A stretch of 64,000 nt of DNA, taken from Sphingomonas sp. GTDB taxonomy: Bacteria; Pseudomonadota; Alphaproteobacteria; Sphingomonadales; Sphingomonadaceae. The position numbers and the translations under genes were made by a program. This document shows, one piece after another, positions 15,747-25,225 of the stretch; position 1 is the stretch's first letter; the number at the start of each line of letters is the position of its first letter. Under the pieces are notes generated by a model. It saw only the letters and a program-made list of their open reading frames with translations, had not been told where the DNA came from and made no database searches. Where the stretch lies: contig NZ_JAGHZV010000002.1 of assembly GCF_017745215.1 (NCBI RefSeq), positions 214,585-278,584 of the forward strand, read 5' to 3'.

Positions 15747-17665
15747 TGCGCCTTGGCCGCCGCGAAGCGATCGCTGCCGGCGCCGCTGCGGCGCTGTTGC
15801 CCAAGCTTGCCCGAGGAAGCCCCGAGATGCCCGACCTGATCCTGTTCAACGCGCGGGTGACCACGCTCGATCGATCTAACCCCGCCGCCCAGGCCGTGGC
15901 GATCCGCGACGGACGCATCCTGGTTGCGGGATCGGAAGCCGAGGCGCGCGCGGCAGCACCGGGAGCGCAGGAAGTCGACTGCGGCGGGCGGCGGCTGATC
16001 CCGGGGCTGATCGACAGCCACATCCATGTGATCCGCGGCGGGCTCAACTATAACATGGAGCTGCGCTGGGACGGCGTGCCGACGCTGGCCGATGCGATGG
16101 CGATGCTCGAGGCGCAGGTGGCGCGCACGCCCAGCCCGCAATGGGTGCGCGTGGTCGGCGGTTTCACCGAGCACCAGTTCGCCGAGAAGCGGCTGCCGAC
16201 GATCGACGAGCTCAACGCCGCCGCACCCGACACGCCGGTGTTCATCCTCCACCTCTACGACCGCGCGCTGCTAAACGCCGCGGCGCTGCGCGTGGTGGGC
16301 TACACCAGGGACACGCCCAACCCGCCCGGCGGCGAGATCGTGCGCGATGCGGCGGGCAACCCGACCGGGCTGCTCCTCGCCCAGCCCAATGCGACGGTGC
16401 TCTACGCAACGCTCGCCAAGGGCCCCAAGCTGCCGCCCGACTATCAGAAGAACTCGACCCGCCACTTCATGCGCGAGCTGAACGGGCTCGGCGTCACCAG
16501 CGTGATCGACGCGGGCGGCGGCTTCCAGAACTACCCGGACGATTATGCGATCGTCGAGGAGCTCCACCGCGAAGGGCTGATGACGCTGCGCATCGCCTAC
16601 AACCTCTTCACCCAGAAGCCCAAGGAGGAGCTCAAGGACTTCGCGACCTGGTCGACCCAGGTGAAGCCGGGCCAGGGCGACGATTCCTACCGCATGAACG
16701 GCGCGGGCGAGATGCTGGTCTATTCGGCCGCCGACTTCGAGGATTTCCGCATGCCGCGCCCCGAGATGCCGGCGAACATGGAGGCCGATCTCGAGCCGGT
16801 GGTGCGCCTGCTCGCCGAGCGGCGCTGGCCGTGGCGGCTGCACGCCACCTACGACCAGACGATCAGCCGCGCGCTCGACGTGTTCGAGAAGGTCAACGCC
16901 GACGTGCCGCTCGAGGGGCTCCATTGGTTCTTCGACCATTGCGAGACGATCAGCGAGCGCAACATCGATCGCATCGCTGCGCTGGGCGGCGGGATCGCGG
17001 TGCAGCACCGCATGGCGTTCCAGGGCGAATATTTCACCGAACGCTACGGCGTGCGCGCCGCCGAGCGCACCCCGCCGATCGCGGCGATGCTGCGCGCCGG
17101 GCTGCCGGTGGGCGCGGGCACCGACGCGACGCGCGTGGCGAGCTACAACCCCTGGGTTTCGCTGGCGTGGCTCGTCACCGGCAAGACGGTGGGCGGGACG
17201 ACTATCTACCCGATGGCGAACCGCGTCGACCGCGAGACCGCGCTCCGGCTCTGGACCGAGCGCAATACGTGGTTCTCGAACGAAGTCGGCAAGAAGGGGC
17301 AGATCAAGGCGGGGCAGCTCGCCGACATGGTGTTGCTCTCGGGCGATTATTTTGCCGTGCCGGAGAACGAGATTGCGCAACTGCGATCGGTGCTGACGGT
17401 GCTCGGCGGCGCGGTGGTGCATGGCGCGGGCGACTTCGCCGAACTGGCCCCGCCGCTTCCGCCGGTGATGCCCGACTGGTCGCCGGTGGCGAGCTTTGGT
17501 GGCTATCACCAAGCCGATCGCAAGGTGCTGGCGAGCGCCTGCGCGTGCCACAGCAGCTGCGCGGTGCACGGGCACGACCATGCTGCGGCGCTGGGCGCGC
17601 GCGTGCCGGTCTCCGACGAGCGCGGCTTCTGGGGCGCGATGGGCTGCGCCTGCTGGGCAGTATGA
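15746..17665 (+). CDS. YtcJ-like exported amidohydrolase with cysteine-rich C-terminal tail
   Basis: Metal-dependent hydrolase of 639 residues. The N-terminus (RLGRREAIAAGAAAALLPKL) looks like a Tat or Sec signal. Amidohydrolase motifs are PGLIDSHIHVIRGG, LHATYDQT, WFFDHCETI and GAGTDATRVASYNPW. After the usual end of the family, residues 593-639 form a Cys/His-rich tail (CACHSSCAVHGHDH at 599-612, then GCAC at 633-636) that could bind metal. It overlaps the DoxX gene by ATGA. The substrate is unknown; the exported location and nearby porin suggest a periplasmic compound. Confidence 0.9.
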   Translation: MRLGRREAIAAGAAAALLPKLARGSPEMPDLILFNARVTTLDRSNPAAQAVAIRDGRILVAGSEAEARAAAPGAQEVDCGGRRLIPGLIDSHIHVIRGGLNYNMELRWDGVPTLADAMAMLEAQVARTPSPQWVRVVGGFTEHQFAEKRLPTIDELNAAAPDTPVFILHLYDRALLNAAALRVVGYTRDTPNPPGGEIVRDAAGNPTGLLLAQPNATVLYATLAKGPKLPPDYQKNSTRHFMRELNGLGVTSVIDAGGGFQNYPDDYAIVEELHREGLMTLRIAYNLFTQKPKEELKDFATWSTQVKPGQGDDSYRMNGAGEMLVYSAADFEDFRMPRPEMPANMEADLEPVVRLLAERRWPWRLHATYDQTISRALDVFEKVNADVPLEGLHWFFDHCETISERNIDRIAALGGGIAVQHRMAFQGEYFTERYGVRAAERTPPIAAMLRAGLPVGAGTDATRVASYNPWVSLAWLVTGKTVGGTTIYPMANRVDRETALRLWTERNTWFSNEVGKKGQIKAGQLADMVLLSGDYFAVPENEIAQLRSVLTVLGGAVVHGAGDFAELAPPLPPVMPDWSPVASFGGYHQADRKVLASACACHSSCAVHGHDHAAALGARVPVSDERGFWGAMGCACWAV

Positions 17666-18066
17666 CCCCCGGCTTCGTCGACAACGCCCTCGGCTGGCGC
17701 TGGAGCTGGCCGCTGGCGAAGCTCGCGCTGGTCGGCGCCTATCTCCTCGGCGCGGCGCAGAAGCTGCTCGACTTCCCCGGCGCGGTGGCGGAGCAGGCGC
17801 ATTTCGGGCTGAACCCACCCGCGCTGTTCGCGGTGCTGACGATCCTCGTCGAGCTGGTCGGGCCGGCGCTGATCCTGTCGGGGCGGCTGGTGTGGCTCGG
17901 CGCGGGGATGCTCGGCGTGTTCACCGGACTCGCGGCGCTGACCGCCAACGCCTTCTGGACGATGAGCGGGCATGAGGCTTTCATGGCCAGAAACGCTTTC
18001 TTCGAGCACCTCGGGCTGATCGGCGGCTTCGTGCTCGTCGCGATGCTCGATCGCCGACGGCCGTGA
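17662..18066 (+). CDS. DoxX family membrane protein
   Basis: Membrane protein of 134 residues with four hydrophobic segments, including LALVGAYLLGAAQKLLDFPG and LVELVGPALILSGRLVWLGAG split by short loops. It differs from the two DoxX proteins near 4 kb and is probably a separate branch. It overlaps the amidohydrolase gene by 4 nt and the following porin-like gene by 4 nt (GTGA), so it is an integral part of this operon. A redox or quinone-linked role is inferred from the family. Confidence 0.87.
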   Translation: MTPGFVDNALGWRWSWPLAKLALVGAYLLGAAQKLLDFPGAVAEQAHFGLNPPALFAVLTILVELVGPALILSGRLVWLGAGMLGVFTGLAALTANAFWTMSGHEAFMARNAFFEHLGLIGGFVLVAMLDRRRP

Positions 18067-19418
18067 GGCGGCTCGCCCTTCTCTTGCTGCTCGCGGCGCC
18101 GGCGGCTCGCGCGCAGGACTCGCCGGTCGACCAGGTCAACTGGCGCTACGACGAGGATTGGTCGGCGATCGCGGGCAAGGATCCGGCGAGCCTGCCCGGG
18201 TGGACAAAGGCAAAGTACATCCCCCTCGATGCCGATGGCGACGTCTGGCTCAGCACCGGGCTCGAGGCGCGGGCGCGGCACGAAGGCTATACCGGCAATG
18301 AATGGGGCTCGGCCGACGCGCCCGACGACGGCGCGACCTGGGTGCGGCTGATGCCGCATGCCGAGCTCCACGCCGGACCGGTCCGCGCCTTCGTCCAGGG
18401 GATCGCGGGCTATGCGCTGGGATTGAGGCCCGACAAGGGGCCTTCGGACGAGACCGGGATCGACCTGCTCCAGGGCTTCGCCGACGCGCGGCTGCCGATC
18501 GGACCGGCGACGCTCACGCTGCGCGGCGGCCGCGAGCTGGTCGCGCTGGGGAGCGAGCGGCTCGTCGGCGTGCGCTACGGGCCCAATATCCCCCAGCCCT
18601 TCGACGGCGTCCGCGCGATCGCGGATATGGGCAAGCTCAGGGTCCAGCTGCTCCGGTTGCGGCCCGTGGTGATCGGCCTCGGCGACTTCGACGACCGCAC
18701 CTCGGACACGCGGCGCCTCTCCGGCGTCTATGCGACGCTCCACGCGGGGCGGGGTGCCCTGGACGCCTATTGGCTCGCCTATGAGAACGACCATGCCCGC
18801 TTCGACCAGGGCGGCGGTGCCGAGCATCGCGACACCTGGGGGCTGCGCTTCGCCGGCAAGCGGGCCGGCTTGAGCTGGAACTGGGAAGCGATGCTTCAGC
18901 GCGGGCGCTTCGCCGGGGCGCCGATCCGCGCCTGGTCAATGGCGACCGAGACCGGCTACCGCGTCGGCCGCGCCTCGGTGCGGCTGCGCGCCAATGTCGT
19001 GAGCGGCGACAAGGACCGGCACGATCCGGCGCTCCAGGCCTTCGATCCGATGTTCCCGAAGGGCAAGTATTTCGGCGAGCTCTCGCCGCTCGGCCCGTAC
19101 AACCTCATGAACCTCCACCCGACGATCGCCTATGACCTGACTCCGAGGCTGACGCTGAGCGCGACGGGGATCGCCTATTGGCGCCAGAGCCGCGGCGACG
19201 GGATCTACGGGTTGCCCGGCAATTTGATCCGCTCGGGCGCGAACAGCCGCGCGAGGCACATCGGCGACCAGGGCGAGCTGCTGCTCGAATGGGCGCCGAC
19301 GCCGCTCTTGTCGTTCACGGCATCGTGGTCGTGCTTCACCGCGGGCCGCTTCATCCGCGAGACCGGGCCAGCGAAGACGATCCACATGATCGGGCTGGAG
19401 GCGCAGTTCAGGCTTTGA
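18063..19418 (+). CDS. alginate-export family outer membrane protein
   Basis: Protein of 451 residues with a Sec signal (RRLALLLLLAAPAARAQ) and a long beta-rich region of alternating residues ending in an aromatic/hydrophobic strand (MIGLEAQFRL), as expected of an outer-membrane beta-barrel. The block GLEARARHEGYTGNEWG and the pattern RGGRELVALGSERLVG match the alginate_exp (AlgE-like) family. The start is GTG overlapping the DoxX stop. No alginate synthesis genes are present, so it more likely moves the operon's substrate or product. Confidence 0.87.
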   Translation: MRRLALLLLLAAPAARAQDSPVDQVNWRYDEDWSAIAGKDPASLPGWTKAKYIPLDADGDVWLSTGLEARARHEGYTGNEWGSADAPDDGATWVRLMPHAELHAGPVRAFVQGIAGYALGLRPDKGPSDETGIDLLQGFADARLPIGPATLTLRGGRELVALGSERLVGVRYGPNIPQPFDGVRAIADMGKLRVQLLRLRPVVIGLGDFDDRTSDTRRLSGVYATLHAGRGALDAYWLAYENDHARFDQGGGAEHRDTWGLRFAGKRAGLSWNWEAMLQRGRFAGAPIRAWSMATETGYRVGRASVRLRANVVSGDKDRHDPALQAFDPMFPKGKYFGELSPLGPYNLMNLHPTIAYDLTPRLTLSATGIAYWRQSRGDGIYGLPGNLIRSGANSRARHIGDQGELLLEWAPTPLLSFTASWSCFTAGRFIRETGPAKTIHMIGLEAQFRL

Positions 19419-19427
19419 CTTCTCAAC

Positions 19428-19512
19428 CGTCATCCCGGCGAAAGCCGGGACCCAGGGTCACGGGCCACCTCGCTTGCCGCCCTGGGTCCCGGCTTTCGCC
19501 TGGACGACGACG
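19428..19512. repeat. REP-like palindromic repeat, copy 2
   Basis: Same arms as the copy at 2579. The right end is degraded (CTGGACGACGACG in place of CGGGATGACG). It lies between convergent genes 10 bp after the porin stop and may act as a bidirectional terminator. Confidence 0.88.
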
Positions 19513-19524
19513 ATTGGAATTAGG

Positions 19525-20304
19525 CTACCCCGCCCCATGCTGGAGCGCCCAGGCGAGCGCGCGGTCTGCGACTTCCTCCCAGCCTGCCTCGTTGCACAGC
19601 CAGTGCGAGCGGCCCGAGAATTCATGATAGCCGGTAAGCGCCGGCGAGCGCAGGTGGCGGCGATAGGCGGCATGCACCGTCGTCGCGGGCGCGGTGCGGT
19701 CCTTCTCCCCGGCGATCAGCAGGAGCGGCGGACGATCGGGGTTGGCCCAGCGGATGCGGTTTCCGGTGCCGAGCAGCACCTGGAAGAAGATCCGCCCCGG
19801 CGTGGGGACGATGTATTTCTCATAGGCATAGGGCTTCTCGGCTTCGGGCAGCGTCTGAGCGAAGCCGGTGGCGAAGCCGCGCTCGCTCATCCGGAGCACG
19901 CGGTTCCAGCCGTTCCATGCCGCGAAGACAGGGAGCGAGGTCCAGAAGGCGAGTGGGTGCGGCGGCACGCCGAACGCCGGCGCGGGATCGATCGCCACCG
20001 CCGCCGAACCCAGGCCCCGATCGGCAAGCAACTGGACGACCAGCCCGCCGAACGAATGGCCGATCAGGATCGGCGGATGCGGCAGCGCTTCGATCAGCGC
20101 GGCATAATGGTCGACCAGCTCGGCGATCCCCAGCCGGGCGAGCCCGGGATCGGGCGAGCTTCGCAGGGCATCGATCGAGCGATCCAGATAGGGCCAGGGC
20201 GGCGCCGACACGGTCATGCCCGCCGCCTCGTAGCGCTGGCGGAAACGATCCCAGGCGCTCGGCGTCAGCCACGCGCCGTGGATCAGCATCACCGTGCCGG
20301 TCAT
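19525..20304 (-). CDS. alpha/beta hydrolase
   Basis: Protein of 259 residues with an alpha/beta hydrolase fold. It shows the oxyanion region LIHGAWLTPSAWD, nucleophile elbow LIGHSFGGLV, an acidic residue in LIAGEKDRTAP, and the histidine in GRSHWLCNE. There is no signal peptide. The substrate class (ester, lactone or amide) cannot be determined. It is followed 10 bp away by a REP-like repeat and lies downstream of another hydrolase gene on the same strand. Confidence 0.9.
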   Translation of the reverse strand: MTGTVMLIHGAWLTPSAWDRFRQRYEAAGMTVSAPPWPYLDRSIDALRSSPDPGLARLGIAELVDHYAALIEALPHPPILIGHSFGGLVVQLLADRGLGSAAVAIDPAPAFGVPPHPLAFWTSLPVFAAWNGWNRVLRMSERGFATGFAQTLPEAEKPYAYEKYIVPTPGRIFFQVLLGTGNRIRWANPDRPPLLLIAGEKDRTAPATTVHAAYRRHLRSPALTGYHEFSGRSHWLCNEAGWEEVADRALAWALQHGAG

Positions 20305-20353
20305 CCGGTCCTGTCCCTTCGCCTCACCCGAGCGTTCCCCCTGCCCGGACGTC

Positions 20354-21337
20354 TCACCCCTTGATGAAGGCGAGGAGGTCCGGATTCACCGTGTCGGGGT
20401 GCGTGGTGCACATGCCATGGGGCAGCCCCGGATAAGTCTTGAGCGTGCCGTGCTTGAGCAGCTTGATTCCGATCAGCGCCGAGTCCGCGATCGGCACGAT
20501 CTGGTCGTCCTCGCCGTGCATGATGAACACCGGCACGTCGATCTTCTTGAGATCCTCGGTGAAATCGGTCTCGGAAAAGGCCTTGACGCAGTCATAATGC
20601 GCCTTGACGCTGCCCATCATGCCCTGGCGCCACCAATTGTAGATAACGCCCTGGTCGACCTTCGCGCCCGGACGGTTGAAGCCGTAGAAGGGGCCCGAAG
20701 GCACGTCGATGTAGAATTGCGCGCGGTTGAACGCAGTCTGCTGGCGGAAGCCGTCGAACACCTCGAGCGGCAGGCCGCCGGGGTTCTTCTCCGATTTGAC
20801 CATGACCGGCGGCACTGCGCCGATCAGCACCGCCTTGGCGACACGGCCCGGCTTGGCGCGCGCGACATAATGGGCGACTTCGCCGCCGCCGGTCGAGTGG
20901 CCGACATGGACGGCGCCCTTGAGGTCGAGGTGGTCGGCGAGCTCGATCACGTCGGCGGCATAGGTGTCCATCTCGTTGCCGGTGTCGGTCTGGCTCGACC
21001 GGCCGTGCCCGCGGCGATCATGCGCGACCACGCGATAACCCTGCAGGAGGAAGAACATCATCTGGTTGTCCCAGTCGTCAGCCGACAGCGGCCAGCCGTG
21101 GTGGAACACGATCGGCTGCGCATCCTTGGGGCCCCAGTCCTTGTAGAAGATCTCGGTGCCGTCCTTGGTCTTGATCGTACCCATGGTCTTTCCTCCTGAA
21201 ATCGGTGCGGCGAAGGCGCCGCCCAGCGGCAGCGCAGCGAGCGTGGACGCGGCGGCGGCGCCCACGAGGAAGTCGCGCCGGTTGAGATCGGCGAACGCGG
21301 CCGGGAGGCTCGCGGGCGGGAGTCTGGGCGGTTCCAT
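20354..21337 (-). CDS. alpha/beta hydrolase of the non-heme chloroperoxidase type with Tat signal
   Basis: Protein of 327 residues. The hydrolase domain has [27 protein letters not shown], nucleophile elbow [20 protein letters not shown], and the histidine in GLPHGMC, all typical of cofactor-free haloperoxidase/perhydrolase esterases. A Tat signal precedes it ([20 protein letters not shown]), implying periplasmic export. Oddly, an ATG at 21184, the normal start of cytosolic family members ([12 protein letters not shown]), carries a perfect AGGAGG 7 nt upstream within the coding region. Two products, exported and cytosolic, are possible. Confidence 0.9.
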   Translation of the reverse strand: MEPPRLPPASLPAAFADLNRRDFLVGAAAASTLAALPLGGAFAAPISGGKTMGTIKTKDGTEIFYKDWGPKDAQPIVFHHGWPLSADDWDNQMMFFLLQGYRVVAHDRRGHGRSSQTDTGNEMDTYAADVIELADHLDLKGAVHVGHSTGGGEVAHYVARAKPGRVAKAVLIGAVPPVMVKSEKNPGGLPLEVFDGFRQQTAFNRAQFYIDVPSGPFYGFNRPGAKVDQGVIYNWWRQGMMGSVKAHYDCVKAFSETDFTEDLKKIDVPVFIMHGEDDQIVPIADSALIGIKLLKHGTLKTYPGLPHGMCTTHPDTVNPDLLAFIKG

Positions 21338-21510
21338 CGGCGGCTTCCCCTTCTGGTCTAAGGGCTTGTCCCAGACCGTCGCTCAAACGGAAATCCCGCG
21401 AGGTGGGTGATCCGACTACACTTTAGAGTGAGTACGTGACCGGAATGGACCGTGCTACCGTAGGTGCCGGGCTTTCGAGGGCGACATTGGGCTACGGGGG
21501 GATCTGGACG

Positions 21511-24500
21511 ATGTGTCGAGGCGTGGCGCTGGGCTTGCTTGCCCAGCTCGCGCTCGGCACGCAGGCGATCGCGCAGGGTGGCCCGCCGGTCCGGCTCGAC
21601 CATTTCAAGCATACGCGCTGGACGCAGGAGGACGGCGCGCCGATCGGGGTCAACGATATCGTCCAGACTCCGGACGGTTATCTGTGGATCGCGGCAGCCG
21701 ACGGACTGACCCGGTTCGACGGCGTCAGCTTCGAGACCGTCCGCGCGCCACGCGGGACCCCCTTCACCAGCGCGCCGGGGAGCCAGCTGCTCGTCTCGCG
21801 CGCAGGCGAGCTCTGGATCGCCTACGGGCAGCGCGGGGGAGTAGCGGTCTATCGTGGCGGCAGGCTGGTCGATACCCACATGCCCGACCCGCCTCCGATG
21901 GTCACCAACCTCGTCGAGACGCGCGACGGGACGATCTGGGCGAGCTGGGGGGGCGTCGGTGCAGCACGCCTGGCGCGGTATCGCGCGGGCAGATGGCGTT
22001 GGGTCGATGCGGAAGCCGGCCTCCCGCAAGGCCAGGTCCTCGGCCTGATGGCCGCCCGCGACGGTACCTTGTGGATCACCTTCAATCACGACCTGCCGGA
22101 CGGCGAGACGCGCAGCAGCCTCTTGACCCTTCGCCCCGGCGAGGCGCGGCTGCGTGCAATGCCCGACCGTATCGCCTGGCCACGCCTCGCCGAGGATCCG
22201 CACGGCCATATCTGGGCGGCGGGCCGCGATTCGACCCGCATGCTGCGCGCTGTCGGCGGCCTGCCCCCGAGCCTCGACGTCGCCTATCCGGCCACGCCCG
22301 GCTTGCGCTTCGCGACGATGGCATTCGACCGGTGGGGCGGCGTCTGGGGTTCGACGCGCAGCAAAGGGCTGTTCCGCGTCGCCGGCTATGAAACGCCCGC
22401 GCCCGATCCGGCAGGCGCTGTCGAGGCCTATGGCCCCCTCCAGGGCCTCAGCGGCTCGTACACGGGCCCGATGTTCGCCGACCGCGAGGGCAACCTCTGG
22501 ACGGGAACCGACATGGGCGTCGACCGCTTCCGCATCGCCAATGTGGTGCCCGAGGCGTCGGTCCCGGTCTCGGCGCTCACCGGCATGAGGATCGCGGGCG
22601 CTGCCGACGGGACCGTCTATGTCTTTTCGAACGGCGCGCTGTACGAGATCGCCCCCAACGCGAGACCGCGCCTGTTGTCGGGCGACTTCGAGGACCTGCT
22701 GACCATCTGCACCGCGCGAGCCGGCGGCATATGGGCGATTTCTCCCAAGCGCGTGATGCGGCTGACCCGCACCGGGATCGAGCAGACCACTCCGCCACCC
22801 GGCGGCACGACCGGAGACAGCTGCGTCGAGGACAGCCAGGGGCGCTTGTGGGTCGCCGACGGCGGAGGCCCGATCTTTCGACAGGACGGCGCGTGGCAGC
22901 AGCTGGGCGGGACGTTGCTGGGCGCATCGGCGTGGGACATGGCCGCGACCAGCGACGGCACGATGGCGTTCAACATCAGCCTGCGCCAGCTCGGCCTGGT
23001 CCGGGGCGGCCGCACGCGGATCATCGATGCCGCGGAGCTCGGCCTCGGCGAGCTTACGGCGGTCGATGCCATCGGGGACGCGCTCTACATCTCGGGCTCG
23101 GGCGGCATGGTCCGGCTGCGCGGCGACCGGATGCGGCGGATCGACGCCAACACGATCCGCTGGGTCGCGGCGGTCCGGACGCTGCTGCAGACGCCGGACG
23201 GCAGCACCTGGCTGTTCGGCCTCGACGGCATTTCCCGCGTCTCGACGGCCGCGCTCGAAGCCGCGTTCGATCACCCCGGCAGCGCGGTGCCGCGGACGCT
23301 GTTCGACACGCGCGACGGGCTTCCCGGCAGCGTCCAGCACATCGGCTTCCGCGGCCTTCAGCTTGCGCTGGGCGGCGACGGGCGCGTCTGGGCGCTCGCG
23401 CGCACGGCGCTGGCGGTGATCGATCCCGCGACGATCGAAACCAACCGGCTCGCCCCGCCCGTGACGATCCGCTCGCTGACCGCGCGCGGCGCGCTGTATC
23501 GCGATCCGTCGAAGCTGGTACTCGCGGCAGGCACGCGCGCAATCGACATCGCCTATACAGCGCTCAGCTTCACCATCCCCGAACGCGTCCGCTTCCGCTA
23601 CCGGCTGGAAGGCGTCGACGACAATTGGGTCGATCCAGGCACTCGCCGCCTCGCCTCCTATTCGAACCTCGGGCCGGGACATTACCGCTTCCAGGTGATC
23701 GCCTCGAACAACGACGGGGTGTGGAACCGCACCGGCGCGACGCTGGAGTTCGACATCCGGCCGACCTTCTGGGAGAGCTGGCCCTTCCGCCTGCTGCTCG
23801 CCGCCGCGGCGGCCGGACTGCTCTGGTTCGCCTATTCGCTGCGACTGCGCGCGATCGCGGGGCGGCTGCGCATGCGCATGGCCGAACGGCTGAACGAGCG
23901 CGAACGGATCGCGCGCGAGATCCACGACACGCTGCTCCAGTCGATCCAGGCGCTGATCATGCGCTTCCAGCTCGCCGCCGAGGACCTGCCCGAGGGGGCA
24001 CCGGCGCGGAAGACGCTCGAGGATGCGCTCGACCGCGCCGACACCGTGCTTGCCGAGGGACGCGATCGCGTGCGCGACCTCCGGCTGATCGACGATGCCA
24101 GCGACGTCGAGCGGATGCTCCAGGCGATCGTCCGCCGCCAGGCCTTCGGGCCCGAGACTCGCGTCTCGATCTCGAGCGAAGGCAACCCGCGCCCGCTCGA
24201 GCCGCTGGTCGGCGATGAAGTCGCGCGGATCGCCAACGAGGCGCTGTTCAACATCTGGCGCCACGCCAAGGCGACGCGCGTCGAAGTCGACGTCCAGTTC
24301 CGCCCCTATCTCTTCAAGGTCCTGTTCCGCGACAATGGCGTCGGCATCGATCCCGAGGTGCTCACGCGCGGCCAGCGCGACGGGCATTTCGGGTTGCCCG
24401 GCATGCGCGAGCGCGCCGCCAAGCTCGGCGCCCAGCTCGAGCTTGCCCGCCCGCCCGGTGGCGGAACCGAAGTGACGTTCTCGATCCCTGCTGCTATAGC

Positions 24501-24558
24501 CTATGCTTCCGGCCCTCGCCGGGGGCAGAAGGCTGCCGATGGAGGTGACCTTGGTTGA
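21511..24558 (+). CDS. sensor histidine kinase with beta-propeller sensor domain (Reg_prop/Y_Y_Y type)
   Basis: Membrane sensor kinase of 1015 residues from the ATG at 21511, which has GGGGGG 11 nt upstream and begins a signal peptide (RGVALGLLAQLALGTQAIAQ); an in-frame GTG at 21436 is the alternative. A periplasmic propeller (repeats such as VNDIVQTPDGYLWIAAADGL) covers about residues 35-660, then a Y_Y_Y domain (FRYRLEGVDDNWVDPG). One transmembrane helix near 757-777 is followed by a HisKA_3 region with H805 (REIHDTLLQSIQ) and an HATPase domain (NEALFNIWRHAK, DNGVGI, GLPGMRERA). It pairs with the overlapping LuxR-type response regulator. Confidence 0.92.
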   Translation: MCRGVALGLLAQLALGTQAIAQGGPPVRLDHFKHTRWTQEDGAPIGVNDIVQTPDGYLWIAAADGLTRFDGVSFETVRAPRGTPFTSAPGSQLLVSRAGELWIAYGQRGGVAVYRGGRLVDTHMPDPPPMVTNLVETRDGTIWASWGGVGAARLARYRAGRWRWVDAEAGLPQGQVLGLMAARDGTLWITFNHDLPDGETRSSLLTLRPGEARLRAMPDRIAWPRLAEDPHGHIWAAGRDSTRMLRAVGGLPPSLDVAYPATPGLRFATMAFDRWGGVWGSTRSKGLFRVAGYETPAPDPAGAVEAYGPLQGLSGSYTGPMFADREGNLWTGTDMGVDRFRIANVVPEASVPVSALTGMRIAGAADGTVYVFSNGALYEIAPNARPRLLSGDFEDLLTICTARAGGIWAISPKRVMRLTRTGIEQTTPPPGGTTGDSCVEDSQGRLWVADGGGPIFRQDGAWQQLGGTLLGASAWDMAATSDGTMAFNISLRQLGLVRGGRTRIIDAAELGLGELTAVDAIGDALYISGSGGMVRLRGDRMRRIDANTIRWVAAVRTLLQTPDGSTWLFGLDGISRVSTAALEAAFDHPGSAVPRTLFDTRDGLPGSVQHIGFRGLQLALGGDGRVWALARTALAVIDPATIETNRLAPPVTIRSLTARGALYRDPSKLVLAAGTRAIDIAYTALSFTIPERVRFRYRLEGVDDNWVDPGTRRLASYSNLGPGHYRFQVIASNNDGVWNRTGATLEFDIRPTFWESWPFRLLLAAAAAGLLWFAYSLRLRAIAGRLRMRMAERLNERERIAREIHDTLLQSIQALIMRFQLAAEDLPEGAPARKTLEDALDRADTVLAEGRDRVRDLRLIDDASDVERMLQAIVRRQAFGPETRVSISSEGNPRPLEPLVGDEVARIANEALFNIWRHAKATRVEVDVQFRPYLFKVLFRDNGVGIDPEVLTRGQRDGHFGLPGMRERAAKLGAQLELARPPGGGTEVTFSIPAAIAYASGPRRGQKAADGGDLG

Positions 24559-25225
24559 CCCTGCCGTTTCCCAGCCGCTGCCGATCAGCGTGCTCGTCGT
24601 CGACGACCATCCGATGCTCCGCGAGGGGATCGGCGCCGTGATCGAGCGCCAGGCCGACATGCGCCTCGTCGGCGAGGCGCGCGACGGCGCCGAAGCGGTG
24701 ACCCAGCACGAGGCGCTGCGCCCCGACGTGACGCTGATGGACATCCAGATGCCCAAGCTCGGTGGGATCGAAGCGATCGAAGCGATCCGCGCGCGGACGC
24801 CCGATGCGGCGATCCTGGTGCTGACCACGTACCCCGGCGACACCCAGGCGTTGCGGGCGTTGCGCGCGGGCGCCGCAGGCTATCTGCTCAAGAGCTGCAT
24901 CCGCAAGGAGCTGCTCGACGCAATCCGCGCCGTGAACGCCGGGCGCCGCGCGATCTGCGCCGACGTCGCGCACGACATCGCGCTGCATGCGCTCGAGGAC
25001 CGGCTGACCGATCGCGAGATCGACATCCTCCGGCTGGTCGCCGAGGGACATCCCAACAAGCAGATCGCCTGGCGGCTCTCGCTCTCCACCGACACGGTGA
25101 AGGCGCATATGAAGAACATCTTTTCGAAGCTGGGCGTCGCCGACCGCACCCATGCGGTGATCGTCGCGGCGCGGCGCGGCTATATCGACATCGCCGAGGA
25201 CGTGATCGCCTACACCGACGCCTGA
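24539..25225 (+). CDS. LuxR/NarL-type response regulator
   Basis: DNA-binding response regulator of 228 residues from the ATG at 24539 (MEVTLVDP). The receiver domain has acidic residues in VLVVDDHPM, phosphoacceptor D68 in VTLMDIQMP, and the lysine in GYLLKSC. The C-terminal LuxR HTH is DREIDILRLVAEGHPNKQIA followed by STDTVKAHMKNIFSKLGV. The gene overlaps the end of the sensor kinase gene by about 20 bp, so the two form an operon. Its stop codon lies at the edge of the three-hairpin repeat element. Confidence 0.93.
   Translation: MEVTLVDPAVSQPLPISVLVVDDHPMLREGIGAVIERQADMRLVGEARDGAEAVTQHEALRPDVTLMDIQMPKLGGIEAIEAIRARTPDAAILVLTTYPGDTQALRALRAGAAGYLLKSCIRKELLDAIRAVNAGRRAICADVAHDIALHALEDRLTDREIDILRLVAEGHPNKQIAWRLSLSTDTVKAHMKNIFSKLGVADRTHAVIVAARRGYIDIAEDVIAYTDA

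Noticed and set aside
21358..24843. Very long open frame (1161 codons) antisense to the sensor kinase
   Set aside because: High-GC antisense frame; residues are Arg/Ala/Asp-rich without domains, and the opposite strand holds a clear kinase.
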